Positions 26,398 to 35,060 are shown, numbered from the stretch's first letter. The stretch is 35,262 nucleotides of DNA from an archaeon (GCA_024653905.1 JANLGZ010000034.1:1-35262); one strand, 5' to 3'. The notes: a model not told the origin generated them from the sequence alone. Translations and numbers: made by a program.

Positions 26398-27489
26398 ATG
26401 ATTCCGATTTCAAAACCTTTTCTTGAGGGAAATGAGTTAAAATATGTTACTGAGGCAGTTGAATCAAACTGGGTTTCCTCAATAGGAAAGTACATTCCTT
26501 TGTTTGAAGAAAGTTTTGCTTCATTTATAGGTTCTAACTTCGGAGTGGCTGTTTCGAATGGTACGGTTGCACTTCACTTAGGTCTTGAAGCTCTTGGTAT
26601 TGGAAAAGGTGATGAGGTTATTGTGCCTGATTTGACTTTTGTTGCTTCGCCAAATTCCATTATTTACACTGGTGCCAAGCCGGTTTTTGCTGATGTTTCA
26701 AAAGAAAACTGGAATATTGATCCTGAAGCAATCCGGGAAAAAATAACAAAAAAAACCAAAGCAATAATGCCGGTTCATCTTTATGGTGCTCCGTGTAAAA
26801 TGGATGAAATAATGGAAATTGCAGTTGAAAATGATTTGAAAGTTATTGAGGATTGTGCAGAGTCTCATGGTGCAGAATTTAATGGAAAAAAACTGGGTTC
26901 TTTTGGTGACTGTGGCACATTCAGTTTTTACGGAAATAAAATAATGACTTCTGGTGAAGGCGGTATTGTTACAACTAACAATGAGGAGCTTGCTGAAAAA
27001 ATGATGCTGCTTCGTGACCATGCCATGAGCAAAAAAAAGAGATACTGGCATGAAATAGTAGGATTTAATTACAGAATTACTAATCTTCAGGCTGCTCTTG
27101 GTCTTGCACAAACTGAAAAAATAAATTTTTTTATTGAAAGAAGAGATAAGATTGCAGAAAAATATAATTCTCTGCTTAAAGATGTAAAAGGCATTACTCT
27201 TCAGAAAGAAATTCCTAACTCAAAAAATGTCTGCTGGCTTTATTCTGTTTTGATTGAAGATGAATTCGGAAAAAGCAGAAATGAAGTAATGAAACTTCTT
27301 GCCGAAAAAGGGATTGACTCAAGGCCGTTTTTTTATCCTTGCCATACAATGCCACCTTACCTGAAAAAAGAATCTTTTCCAGTAAGCGAAAATCTTTCTT
27401 TGAAAGGAATGAACCTACCAACCTTTATAGGTCTGAAGGACGAGGAAATAGAGTTTATTGCAGATACAATTATTTCTCTTAAAGAATAG
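26398..27489 (+). CDS. DegT-family aminotransferase, perosamine-synthase-like
   Basis: A PLP enzyme of 363 residues that aminates a 4-keto nucleotide sugar. It opens MIPISKPFLEGNELKYV and SNWVSSIGKYIPLFE, the arrangement of GDP-perosamine synthase (PerA/RfbE). SNGTVALHLGL near 53 is the phosphate turn, VIEDCAESHGAEF near 150-161 holds the ring-stacking Asp, and SFYGNKIMTSGEGG holds the Schiff-base Lys181. YWHEIVGFNYRITNLQAALG near 220 is also typical. With gmd in the window it could make GDP-perosamine; with rmlA/rmlB next door, dTDP-4-amino-4,6-dideoxyglucose is the alternative. It is divergent from rmlB. Confidence 0.88.
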   Translation: MIPISKPFLEGNELKYVTEAVESNWVSSIGKYIPLFEESFASFIGSNFGVAVSNGTVALHLGLEALGIGKGDEVIVPDLTFVASPNSIIYTGAKPVFADVSKENWNIDPEAIREKITKKTKAIMPVHLYGAPCKMDEIMEIAVENDLKVIEDCAESHGAEFNGKKLGSFGDCGTFSFYGNKIMTSGEGGIVTTNNEELAEKMMLLRDHAMSKKKRYWHEIVGFNYRITNLQAALGLAQTEKINFFIERRDKIAEKYNSLLKDVKGITLQKEIPNSKNVCWLYSVLIEDEFGKSRNEVMKLLAEKGIDSRPFFYPCHTMPPYLKKESFPVSENLSLKGMNLPTFIGLKDEEIEFIADTIISLKE

Positions 27490-27575
27490 AATTTAATTAG
27501 TAATTTATTTTCATTTGAATCCGGCTAAGTTTTTATAATGCCTTTGCAATATTTTTATTATAAGTTTTTATTGAA

Positions 27576-28127
27576 GTGATTAGAATGGATGTGCAGGTTG
27601 GACTATTAAGTAATTTTTTGCTGAGGCAAAGAAATTCACTTGCGGCTAAATATGTTAAAGGGAAAATGCTGGATGTTGGCTGTAACGAAGGCGAATTCAG
27701 AAAATTCATTTTGCCAAATACTGATTATTTTGGAATAGATATTAACCCTAAACCAAAAAAAATAAATTTTCCTTTCAAACAATTAAGTGTGGAAAATAAT
27801 TTGGAACAACTCGGGAAATTTGATTCAGTAACACTAATAGCGCTGATTGAGCATTTAAAAAAACCAGAAAAAGCAATTGAAAATGTTCACAAAATCCTGA
27901 ACCAAAAAGGAAGAATAATAATTACAACCCCGTCAAAAATTGGCGATAAAATTCATTCTATTACTAGTAATATTGGTCTAGTTTCAAAATTTGCAGCTGA
28001 GGATCATCAAAAGATTTTTTCCCTTGAAGAATTGGAATTTCTTCTGAAAAACCAAGGATTTAAGATTATTGAATCAAAAACATTTTTTTTTGGTTTAAAT
28101 TTATTAGTAGTCGGGGAAATAGACTAA
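27576..28127 (+). CDS. SAM-dependent methyltransferase
   Basis: A class I methyltransferase of 180-183 residues. MLDVGCNEGEFRKFI near 32 is motif I, YFGIDINPKP near 51 gives the ribose acid, FDSVTLIALIEHLKKPEKAI near 84 is motif IV, and NQKGRIIITTPSK near 110 follows. The last ~45 residues include EDHQKIFSLEELEFLLKNQGF, a lid common in enzymes acting on glycans or glycolipids. Starts are GTG 27576 or ATG 27585; neither has a clear ribosome site, and T/A-rich blocks about 22 and 31 bases upstream suggest a near-leaderless message. It stands alone between two genes on the same strand, with gaps of 86 and 132 bases. Confidence 0.83.
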   Translation: MIRMDVQVGLLSNFLLRQRNSLAAKYVKGKMLDVGCNEGEFRKFILPNTDYFGIDINPKPKKINFPFKQLSVENNLEQLGKFDSVTLIALIEHLKKPEKAIENVHKILNQKGRIIITTPSKIGDKIHSITSNIGLVSKFAAEDHQKIFSLEELEFLLKNQGFKIIESKTFFFGLNLLVVGEID

Positions 28128-28259
28128 TTTTATATGCAAATTTTATTGAGCAAGTAGGCTAAAACCTCATTTAAAAACAATAATTGCTTTTAAAATTTGA
28201 ACCAATGATTTTAAATAAATGGATTTATGTTATTATTTTAGGTTGGTTAGTGGATTTCA

Positions 28260-29192
28260 ATGGAACTTGTAATAACAATCCCTGCATATAATGAGGAAAA
28301 ATCTATCGGGAATGTAATTTCTGAAATACCCTCAAAAATAAAAGGGGTAAAAAAAATTACTGTTTTGGTTATTGATGATGGTTCAACTGACCAAACAGTA
28401 AAAGTTGCCCGTGAAAAAAAAGCAGTTGTTATTTCTAACAAAGTCAACAAAGGTCTTGCTTTCAGTTTCAAAAGAGGTCTTGAAACAGCTCTTTCTATGG
28501 GTGCAGATATTATAGTTAACACTGATGCAGATTTTCAGTATAATCAAAAACAAATTCCTTTGCTTGTTGAACCAATTTTAAGCGGTGAAGTGGATCTTGT
28601 TCTTGGTTCAAGGTTTAAGGGTTCTATAGAAGAAATGTCTTTGCAGAAAAGGATTGGAAACATTATTGCATCAAAAACACTCAGCTGGATTTGCATGAGA
28701 AAAATCTCCGATGGTCAAACTGGATTCAGGGCTTTTAGCAGAGAAGCAGCAGCAAAAATTAATCTTTTTTCTAATTATACTTACACTCAGGAAAGTATCC
28801 TTCAGGCTGTTGATAAAGGGATTTCAATAAAAGAGATTCCTGTGGATTTCAGAAAAAGACATGGTGAATCAAGACTTATTTCAAATATTTGGGTTTATGC
28901 TTTTAATTCCATCAAAATGATTTTCTATTATTTCCTGTATTACAAACCTCTCAATCTTTTCACAGCTCTTTCCGCGATTACACTGGTCATTGGTTCGTTT
29001 TTTGGGGTAAAAGTCATACTGCATTATTTACAAACAGGCCTTGTTTCTCCGTACATTCCAAGTGCAGGTATTTTTGCTTTTTCAATAATATTAAGTGCCC
29101 AACTAATTTTGTTTGGTTTACTTTCCGAATCACAAAAAGTCAATAGACATGTTAATGAAGAGCTTCTTTATCTTCAGAAAATAAAAAAATGA
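28260..29192 (+). CDS. GT2 polyprenyl-phosphate sugar transferase (DPM1/GtrB-like)
   Basis: A 310-residue GT-A enzyme that would load a sugar on polyprenyl phosphate. MELVITIPAYNEEKSIGNVI opens it, with VLVIDDGSTDQT, NKGLAFSFKRGLETAL, the metal site NTDADFQY, LVLGSRFKGS and DGQTGFRAFSREA, all standard for dolichyl-phosphate mannose synthase relatives. RKRHGESRL near 200 is the interface motif before the membrane part. Two C-terminal helices (about 233-255 and 263-285) anchor it. The product would suit GT-C enzymes such as those at 9343 or 15790. A TTTTAAATAA box at about 28209-28218 predicts a short leader of roughly 20 bases. The sugar is unknown. Confidence 0.9.
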   Translation: MELVITIPAYNEEKSIGNVISEIPSKIKGVKKITVLVIDDGSTDQTVKVAREKKAVVISNKVNKGLAFSFKRGLETALSMGADIIVNTDADFQYNQKQIPLLVEPILSGEVDLVLGSRFKGSIEEMSLQKRIGNIIASKTLSWICMRKISDGQTGFRAFSREAAAKINLFSNYTYTQESILQAVDKGISIKEIPVDFRKRHGESRLISNIWVYAFNSIKMIFYYFLYYKPLNLFTALSAITLVIGSFFGVKVILHYLQTGLVSPYIPSAGIFAFSIILSAQLILFGLLSESQKVNRHVNEELLYLQKIKK

Positions 29193-29221
29193 GTTTAGAA
29201 AAATGAGTTTAGAAAAATGAG
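29188..29221. repeat. 14-base tandem repeat at convergent gene ends
   Basis: ATGAGTTTAGAAAA is repeated about 2.4 times with a 14-base period (GAG at 29191, 29205 and 29219). The first copy contains the GT2 stop codon. It fills the 30-base gap to the convergent YbhN-type gene. It looks like replication slippage. Confidence 0.6.
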
Positions 29222-29222
29222 T

Positions 29223-30158
29223 TCATTTCATTGATTCTTTTAAAATAATTAATCCTGCAATTGAGTAATCAAACAGAACTGAAATTAAAGCTGCAGAACC
29301 AGCAATTTCAATAGGGATTCCTTGTAAGCCTAAGAGGTAAATAAACATCCCTTCTCTGAAACCAAGCCCTGAGAAAGTTATTGGTATCAAAGAAACGATT
29401 GTGCCGATTGTCACAATAAAAATAAGTGTAAAGAAATCAATTCCGAGGCCGAATCCGTTTAGTATAAAATAAAAAACTAGTGTTTGTAATATAATTCTTA
29501 AAATAGTGAGACTAAAGTTCAATAAAAGTGAAACCTTGTTTGAATAAACTTTTTTCAGAGGTTTTGAAAATTTAACGAACTGCTGTGAAATTTTTTCAGG
29601 CAGGTATTTTTCCGCTAATCCAAGCCCAAATTCAAATGCTGCTATTATAATGCCGGCCCATAACAAAATTAGAAAAATTACTGTGTTGTTTAATTCGCTA
29701 TTTATAAGAAATAATATGCCAATTGTGCTGATTGCAAGAATAATAAGCAAGGTTAATGCTTTGTCCATAGTTACAATTGCTATTCCTTCCCCAAGCGAAA
29801 AACCATTTTTTTTCAGCATTGAACCGTAAGAAAAATCTCCAAGTTTGCCAGGTAAAACAAAACCAATAGCCCATGCAACATAAGAGTAATGAAACACTTC
29901 TGAAAATTTCACATCGCCTATATTTTTTGTTAAAATAAAAAGGTTAATCGCATTTATCATCAGTATTAAAGCAAAAATTATAATCATCCAGAATAGCACT
30001 AAAAAATTAAAATCTTTTAAAGAACCAATGACTTTCTCAATGCCAATGGCATTAAACACAATAGCCAGAACTATAACGCTGAACAAAAGCTTCGCATTTC
30101 TGGAGATTGAGATTCCTTTTATTTTTTCAAAAATATCTTTTCTTTTTCCATGTTCCAT
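29223..30158 (-). CDS. YbhN/AglD-type integral membrane protein (UPF0104)
   Basis: A 311-residue protein with about eight hydrophobic helices, of the lysylphosphatidylglycerol-synthase transmembrane family. The most telling motif is PITFSGLGFREGMFIYLL near residue 265, the family's conserved GxGxRE signature; FVLPGKLGDFSYGSMLKKNGF near 98-118 is the second. Related domains form the C-terminal half of haloarchaeal AglD, and others are tied to lipid or glycolipid movement across the membrane. A role in handling the lipid-linked glycan is plausible. Its start lies 40 bases inside the 3' end of the GT4 gene, a long overlap for this window, so the two must be co-translated. Biochemical function of the family is unsettled. 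Confidence 0.85.
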   Translation of the reverse strand: MEHGKRKDIFEKIKGISISRNAKLLFSVIVLAIVFNAIGIEKVIGSLKDFNFLVLFWMIIIFALILMINAINLFILTKNIGDVKFSEVFHYSYVAWAIGFVLPGKLGDFSYGSMLKKNGFSLGEGIAIVTMDKALTLLIILAISTIGILFLINSELNNTVIFLILLWAGIIIAAFEFGLGLAEKYLPEKISQQFVKFSKPLKKVYSNKVSLLLNFSLTILRIILQTLVFYFILNGFGLGIDFFTLIFIVTIGTIVSLIPITFSGLGFREGMFIYLLGLQGIPIEIAGSAALISVLFDYSIAGLIILKESMK

Positions 30159-31225
30159 TTTAGATCTTCCCTTTCCTTTAACATCTCTTTCCTGAATTTT
30201 TCAAAAAGATTTTTTCCATAAAATTCATTAATCGCATTTGCAATTGCATTGGAGTCTTTTGGTTTCACAAGCAAGCCGTTTTTCCCGCTTTTTACGAGAT
30301 CCTTGTTTCCACCGACATCTGTTGATATGACGGGCGTTCCAAAACCGATTGCCATCTGTATAATGCCGGATTGTGTCGAAGAAACATAAGGTAGAACAAC
30401 TGCATCAGTTTTGCTGAAGAATCCGTATACCTCCTCATCCCTGACATACCTATCCACAATATCAATCTTGTTTTCCAGTTTGAGTTTCTTTATTTTTGTT
30501 ATATACTCGTTTTTATCCTGCCAGAATTCCCCTACAATCATAAGCTTGATTTTTGGATTCTGTTTAATTATTTCAGGCATTGCATCTAAAAGAAAATGAA
30601 GCCCTTTGTATTTTCTGACAAACCCAAAAAACATTATCTTGTTGCTGATTTTTCTTTTTCCATTTTTTTCCTCGCCGAAATATTCTGAATAAGCAGGTTC
30701 CGGTAAAAAATTCACGTCTGCCTTTTTTTTCATCTGCAATATTATTTTCTTATCTGAATTTGAAAGCGTAATAAAATAATCTATTGGAAAAAACATTATT
30801 TTTGTGAGGAAATCATGCACTGGATTTTTTTCATGCGGTACAGCATTCTGTATAATCATTGATATTTTTGTCTTCGTCAAAAGCTTTGTCAAAATAGCAA
30901 TTGTAAAATATGCAGGCGTAAAAAAAGTATGCCACCACTGGAAAGTAACCCGATCCGGCTTTTCTTTGAGAATTATCCAGAAAACTTTTATCCAGCTTAA
31001 TGGATTGATTGAATCAAGTTCACGTCTGACTGTGAAATCCATAATTTTGTTTCCGCTGTTGTTTGTTTCCTGAAATTTTCCAGGGTAAAGCGTTTTCGGA
31101 AACAGTCTCGAAAAACTTATTGCAATAAGCTCATTGTTCTTTGAAATATTTTTGCAGAGAATATAATTGGAATGTGCTATTCCCCCTCGGTAAGGCGGAA
31201 GCGGGCCTATTATCATAACTTTCAT
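30119..31225 (-). CDS. Glycosyltransferase, GT4-like
   Basis: A 368-residue GT-B protein. It begins MKVMIIGPLPPYRGGIAHSN with the acceptor-side GG loop. The C-terminal half shows KIMFFGFVRKYKGLHFLLDAM, LMIVGEFW, and TDAVVLPYVSSTQSGIIQMAIGFGTPVIST. In that last block the usual E-x7-E is replaced by S-T-Q-S-G, a variant seen in some GT4 subfamilies. The helix KPDRVTFQWWHTFFTPAY near 90 may contact the membrane. It overlaps the methyltransferase before it by four bases and the YbhN-type gene after it by 40, giving a three-gene unit. Confidence 0.86.
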   Translation of the reverse strand: MKVMIIGPLPPYRGGIAHSNYILCKNISKNNELIAISFSRLFPKTLYPGKFQETNNSGNKIMDFTVRRELDSINPLSWIKVFWIILKEKPDRVTFQWWHTFFTPAYFTIAILTKLLTKTKISMIIQNAVPHEKNPVHDFLTKIMFFPIDYFITLSNSDKKIILQMKKKADVNFLPEPAYSEYFGEEKNGKRKISNKIMFFGFVRKYKGLHFLLDAMPEIIKQNPKIKLMIVGEFWQDKNEYITKIKKLKLENKIDIVDRYVRDEEVYGFFSKTDAVVLPYVSSTQSGIIQMAIGFGTPVISTDVGGNKDLVKSGKNGLLVKPKDSNAIANAINEFYGKNLFEKFRKEMLKEREDLKWNMEKEKIFLKK

Positions 31226-31875
31226 TTAATTGACTCCTTATTTTTTGTAAGCAGAACAATATATGTAGGAAAGATAATGTTCATTTTTTCAAGAATTGCT
31301 CTTGGAATAATTTTCCCAAGAAATTGTATGCTCTTCCACATGTCCAGCTTGAATTTTTTTGGATTGATTATAACATCAATTGTCAGATTTCTGATTTGAA
31401 ATTTTTTTGTCAATCTAACTATTTCAGCATAACTAATATTGTTAACTTCCGGATCCCTCTGTTCTTTTCCAATAATCCAGTATTTGTTAGGTGTTGCCAT
31501 ATAGCACACCCCGTTTTTTTTCAACACTCTGAAAATTTCTTCACAATGAGTTGCCTGTTCTTTTTTTGGTATGTGTTCAATTACATGATTGGAAACAACA
31601 ATATCAAATTTTTCTTCCTCAAACGGAATCTTTGCATTTTTTACTCTGGTAAATGTGTATCCTTGCTTTACAATTCGGTCATCTGCAATATCAATGCTTG
31701 TTACGGTTTTTGAGTTTTTGGAAAGCTCACGTGCAATAACGCCTGAACCTGTTCCAATATCAAGAACATTGCATTTACCAAGCGGCTTGATTGTTTTCAG
31801 CACGGCAATTATTTTTCCTGCTTTTTTCAGGTTGTGCTCTTCATCAATTTCAGCATGGGTTTTTGACATCTTCAT
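31222..31875 (-). CDS. SAM-dependent methyltransferase
   Basis: A class I methyltransferase of about 217 residues. Motif I is VLDIGTGSGVIAREL, the ribose acid lies in VTSIDIADD, motif IV is FDIVVSNHVIEHIPKKEQ, and RVLKKNGVCYMATPNKYW follows. The C-terminal part (FLGKIIPRAILEKMNIIFP) has a hydrophobic patch suggestive of membrane contact. I chose ATG 31875 because GGTGA lies four bases before it; the frame is open to a TTG at 31890. It leads the unit with the GT4 and YbhN-type genes, so the target is likely the same lipid-linked glycan. Confidence 0.84.
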   Translation of the reverse strand: MKMSKTHAEIDEEHNLKKAGKIIAVLKTIKPLGKCNVLDIGTGSGVIARELSKNSKTVTSIDIADDRIVKQGYTFTRVKNAKIPFEEEKFDIVVSNHVIEHIPKKEQATHCEEIFRVLKKNGVCYMATPNKYWIIGKEQRDPEVNNISYAEIVRLTKKFQIRNLTIDVIINPKKFKLDMWKSIQFLGKIIPRAILEKMNIIFPTYIVLLTKNKESIK

Positions 31876-31890
31876 AATTTCACCAGTCAA

Positions 31891-31982
31891 TTAACTAATA
31901 TTGTTAATTATATTCATACTATATTGCTTACACATTTATTATTTGTGGTTTATTCATAATATTGTTAGAAAGGTGATTTTGC
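31891..31982. promoter_or_regulatory. Divergent promoter region with repeated AATATTGTTA
   Basis: The gap between the divergent methyltransferase and DegT-fold genes holds AATATTGTTA twice in direct orientation (31898-31907 and 31958-31967, 60 bases apart). The first copy lies within TTAAC, seven bases, GTTAA. Both copies lie within 35 bases of a gene start, so a shared regulator is possible. AT-richness makes chance a real alternative. Confidence 0.25.
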
Positions 31983-33131
31983 TTGAGAAAGGTTTCTGTT
32001 GGGGATTTTAAGATAGATGAAGAGATGAAAAAAGCAGTTATGGAAACCCTTAATGCAGAAATGATTTCTGAAGGTAAAAAAGTCGAAGAGTTTGAATCTA
32101 AATGGGCGGATTATGTTGGCACAAAACACTGTGTTTTAACCAATACAGGAACATCTGCTTTAATGGCAGGATTGACTGCTATTAAGTATAAAGATAATCT
32201 CCCTGATGGAAATAAAGTTATTACTTCGCCACTCACATATATTGCCACTGCAAATGCGGTTGTTACTTCTAAACTAGAACCTGTTTTTGTTGATGTTGAT
32301 AAAAAAACTTTTGGCATAACTCCTGAAAATATAACAACTTTTCTTGAAGAACAGGATTCAACTGAGGATATTTCAATTATCATGCCGGTACATTTGATGG
32401 GTTATGTTTGTGACATGGAAAAAATAAATAAAATAGGGAAAAAGTACGGGTTATCTGTTGTTGAGGATTCTTGTCAGGCACACGGAACAAAAATTGGAGA
32501 AAAAAGAGCAGGAAATAACTCCTTAATGTCATTTTTTTCATTTCACATTGCTCATAATATTCAGGTTGGAGAAATGGGTTGTGTTAATACAAATAATTCC
32601 GAAATAGATACTCTTGTGAGAAAAATAAAATCCAATGGAAGACGTTCGGATCAACTTAATGACCGGTTCTTTCATGACCTTATAGGGTATAATTTCAAAA
32701 CAATTGAACCATTAGCTGCTATTGGAGTTGTTCAATTGAAAAAAGCTGATTGGATATTCAAAAAAAGATCGGAGAATGTGAAATATCTTAATGAAGAACT
32801 TGAATCATTAAACAATGATTTACAGCTTCCTGAATATTCAAAAGACGTGAGCTACCTTGCTTATCCTATTATACTAAAAAATCAGAAAAAAACTTCAAGA
32901 ACTAAACTTATGCAAGACCTTGCTTCTTTTGGTGTTGAATCAAGGCCTTTATTCGGTTCAATTCCTACACAACAACCTGCTTATGCACATTTAAAGAAGA
33001 AATATAACGGAGTGCTTCCAAATTCTGATTATCTTGGAGCTAACGGCATTTATGTTGGTTGTCATCAGTTTCTTGATAGAGAAGATCTTAATCAAATTGT
33101 CAGTTCTCTGAAAAAAATATTTGCAAAATAA
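31983..33131 (+). CDS. DegT-fold PLP protein with His for Lys: ColD-like sugar 3-dehydratase
   Basis: A 382-residue member of the sugar aminotransferase fold. NTGTSALMAGL near 54 is the phosphate turn and VVEDSCQAHGTKI near 159-171 holds the ring-stacking Asp. The expected K-x4-GEGG segment reads SFHIAHNIQVGEMG, with His191 where the Schiff-base Lys should be. That exchange is the mark of PLP/PMP 3-dehydratases: ColD (His188), which turns GDP-4-keto-6-deoxymannose into the 3,6-dideoxy sugar, and E1/RfbH. No added cysteine cluster like that of E1 is apparent. gmd in the window could supply the substrate. Translation begins at a TTG with AAAGGTGAT seven bases before it, a strong ribosome site that decides the start. 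An inactive or non-aminating homologue is the alternative. Confidence 0.8.
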   Translation: MRKVSVGDFKIDEEMKKAVMETLNAEMISEGKKVEEFESKWADYVGTKHCVLTNTGTSALMAGLTAIKYKDNLPDGNKVITSPLTYIATANAVVTSKLEPVFVDVDKKTFGITPENITTFLEEQDSTEDISIIMPVHLMGYVCDMEKINKIGKKYGLSVVEDSCQAHGTKIGEKRAGNNSLMSFFSFHIAHNIQVGEMGCVNTNNSEIDTLVRKIKSNGRRSDQLNDRFFHDLIGYNFKTIEPLAAIGVVQLKKADWIFKKRSENVKYLNEELESLNNDLQLPEYSKDVSYLAYPIILKNQKKTSRTKLMQDLASFGVESRPLFGSIPTQQPAYAHLKKKYNGVLPNSDYLGANGIYVGCHQFLDREDLNQIVSSLKKIFAK

Positions 33132-33142
33132 ATTGCACAAAT

Positions 33143-34018
33143 TCAAATTAGTAATTTTCCGAATCTTAAACTTCCAATAAATCTGCTTAACTTTACTGCC
33201 AGCATATACCCAATTCCGCCAAGAATTATTACTGCTGTGTGAAGCGGGCTTTTGTTTTCCAGAAAAGTAATTCCTCTCGGAGAACTTAAATTCATTTTTT
33301 TTCCTTTTTCCCAGGTGCCTGTTGCAACTCTAAAATCCTGTAGTGGATCAACAAGAAACCCGTGTTTTATATGCAAAAATTCTTCACAAACTTTTGTAGG
33401 GTGCTTTTTGTAAAGAAGTACATCATTCTGGTGGTAATAAAGCCTTCGGAGAACATGCTTAACTAATCCCAAAAAACCCTGGGGCTTCACTTCTTTATGG
33501 TCATGAGTATAATTTGGTTTGATTAGTTTGAATTCATAACCAAGATCCATTATTTTAAAACTCAAATCAGTATCCTCGCGATAATAAGTATATTCTTCAT
33601 CATAACCCCCGACTTGTTCTAGAAGTTCTTTTCGAAAACCAGTGGATGTTCCGCCGTAATAATCATACCCGCTTACAATTCCTATTTTTTCTGAATTAAA
33701 ACCATCTGCCATTTTTTGCAACCAATTTTTTTCTGCAATACAGTCATGATCCATATTTATTACAATTTCATATTTAGAATTTGCAATTCCTTTGTTGCGT
33801 GCTTTACAGACCCCTGAATTTTTTTGGTGAAAAACCTTAAGTTTCCTTTCTTTTCCTTTTTTGTAATCATCAAGAAATTCCTTTGTACCATCTTTTGAAC
33901 CATCATTAACAACAATAAGTTCATATTTTCCTTTGAAATTCTGTTTCAAAAGTGAATTCAGGGTTTTCTCAAGAGTTTTTTTGTTGTTATAAGTAGCAAC
34001 TACAATACTTGCGTTCAT
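33143..34018 (-). CDS. Glycosyltransferase family 2
   Basis: A 291-residue GT-A transferase. MNASIVVATYNNKKTLEKTL opens it, then LIVVNDGSKDGTKEFL, SGVCKARNKGI, and INMDHDCIAEKNWL, where the metal site is DHD rather than DAD. TYYREDTDLSFKIMDLG gives the catalytic acid. The C-terminal ~45 residues carry one hydrophobic helix (AVIILGGIGYMLAVKL), so it is membrane-associated. It overlaps the Alg13-like gene by four bases and is last in that unit, suggesting that it extends the product of the Alg14/Alg13 pair. Confidence 0.88.
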   Translation of the reverse strand: MNASIVVATYNNKKTLEKTLNSLLKQNFKGKYELIVVNDGSKDGTKEFLDDYKKGKERKLKVFHQKNSGVCKARNKGIANSKYEIVINMDHDCIAEKNWLQKMADGFNSEKIGIVSGYDYYGGTSTGFRKELLEQVGGYDEEYTYYREDTDLSFKIMDLGYEFKLIKPNYTHDHKEVKPQGFLGLVKHVLRRLYYHQNDVLLYKKHPTKVCEEFLHIKHGFLVDPLQDFRVATGTWEKGKKMNLSSPRGITFLENKSPLHTAVIILGGIGYMLAVKLSRFIGSLRFGKLLI

Positions 34019-34497
34019 TTCAATTCCTCATTGTAAAATTTTTCAAGCAGTTCATTTATTTTTCCTCGCGCAACTTTTTTCGGAACAAATTTTTCCAGTT
34101 CGGAAAGTTTTTCTCCAAGTTCATTTACATTCCATGCAACCAACCCGAGCTTTTTTTGTTCAACAACTTCTGCAAGTTCTAGCTGATGGTCATTTGTGTG
34201 TTCTCCAAATTCTTTTCTTCTTGGAATAACAATCATTTTTTTTCCCAAATTTTTGCATAAACCAATATTGCCTTCTCCTGCATGAGTAATCACAATACTA
34301 GCTTGTGAAAGTTTTTTGTTAAATTCGTCCAGAGTCAAAAACTTTATATATTCACTTTTTGGTTTGTAAGTGCTGTATCCGGTTTGACAAAAAACCTTGT
34401 TCTTAATTTTTCCTTGTTCAACAAGTGCATCAACTTTTTTCAGAAGTCTGTCAAAATGCTGGGGGTGCGTTCCAAGTGTTACAAAAATTAATCCCAT
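34015..34497 (-). CDS. Alg13/PssE-like glycosyltransferase subunit
   Basis: A 160-residue protein equal to the C-terminal, donor-binding half of GT28 (MurG-like) enzymes. LIFVTLGTHPQHFDRLLKKVD opens it, then VFCQTGYSTYKPK, ASIVITHAGEGNIGLC and KMIVIPRRKEFGEHTNDHQLELAE, the conserved UDP-sugar site. It needs the Alg14-type partner encoded just upstream. In eukaryotes the pair adds the second GlcNAc to dolichol-PP-GlcNAc; in bacteria PssD/PssE and Cps14F/G add glucuronate or galactose. AGGTGAT lies three bases before the ATG and overlaps the partner's stop codon. Confidence 0.9.
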   Translation of the reverse strand: MGLIFVTLGTHPQHFDRLLKKVDALVEQGKIKNKVFCQTGYSTYKPKSEYIKFLTLDEFNKKLSQASIVITHAGEGNIGLCKNLGKKMIVIPRRKEFGEHTNDHQLELAEVVEQKKLGLVAWNVNELGEKLSELEKFVPKKVARGKINELLEKFYNEELK

Positions 34498-34505
34498 AAA
34501 ATCAC

Positions 34506-34958
34506 CTAAAATATACTCCCGCCATAAACTCCTTTTGGATAAAACTTTTCAAGTTCTTTCCACTGGTAAATGAAAAGATCAGAAAATAAGTATGCGATTT
34601 TTCCGCTTATTCCTGGTTTTGTTGGTCTGCAGAAACTTTCAATAAAAATAATTTTTTTACCAAGAATTTTTCCTGCTATGCAAACAACTAATCCCACATC
34701 TGCACCGGTTGAAATAATCAAATCAGGATTTTCTTTTCTCAAAATACTAATTGCTTGAAAAAAACTTTTCAATGTTGCAACAGGATTTCTTTTGGGAAGT
34801 TCCACAAAAAAAACTTTCTCTTTTTCCCCTAAACTTTCAGTATCTTTTCTTTTGAAAGTAACAAAAAAATGTTCTTTTTTTTCATAAAAACTTTTCAGTT
34901 GCAGCATTTCTGCTAAGTGGCCTCCTGCAGAACACGTTAAACACACTTTTTTAGTCAT
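34506..34958 (-). CDS. Alg14/PssD-like glycosyltransferase subunit
   Basis: A 150-residue protein equal to the N-terminal, acceptor-binding half of GT28 enzymes. KKVCLTCSAGGHLAEMLQL opens it with the glycine loop, followed by LIISTGADVGLVVCIAGKILGKKIIFIESFCR and a closing YQWKELEKFYPKGVYGGSIF, typical of PssD/Alg14. Unlike yeast Alg14 it has no clear N-terminal membrane anchor, but the IAGKILGKKIIFI stretch can bind the membrane. The ATG is preceded by AGAGGAG nine bases upstream. It leads a unit with the Alg13-like and GT2 genes, divergent from aglB. Confidence 0.9.
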   Translation of the reverse strand: MTKKVCLTCSAGGHLAEMLQLKSFYEKKEHFFVTFKRKDTESLGEKEKVFFVELPKRNPVATLKSFFQAISILRKENPDLIISTGADVGLVVCIAGKILGKKIIFIESFCRPTKPGISGKIAYLFSDLFIYQWKELEKFYPKGVYGGSIF

Positions 34959-35060
34959 CCTGATTAACTCCTCTTTGCTTTTAATTAAAGCTTATTGGTA
35001 TAACTTCAATTTTTGAAGGAAATTGGTACATTAATGGAATTCACTGCCTCTGATTTGGCT

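Noticed and set aside
21881-31530. An 18-base identity (GTTTTTTTTCAACACTCT) at about 21889 and 31512
   Set aside because: Both lie in the same conserved spot of two methyltransferase genes (RVLKKNG), so shared protein sequence explains it; it is not a mobile repeat.
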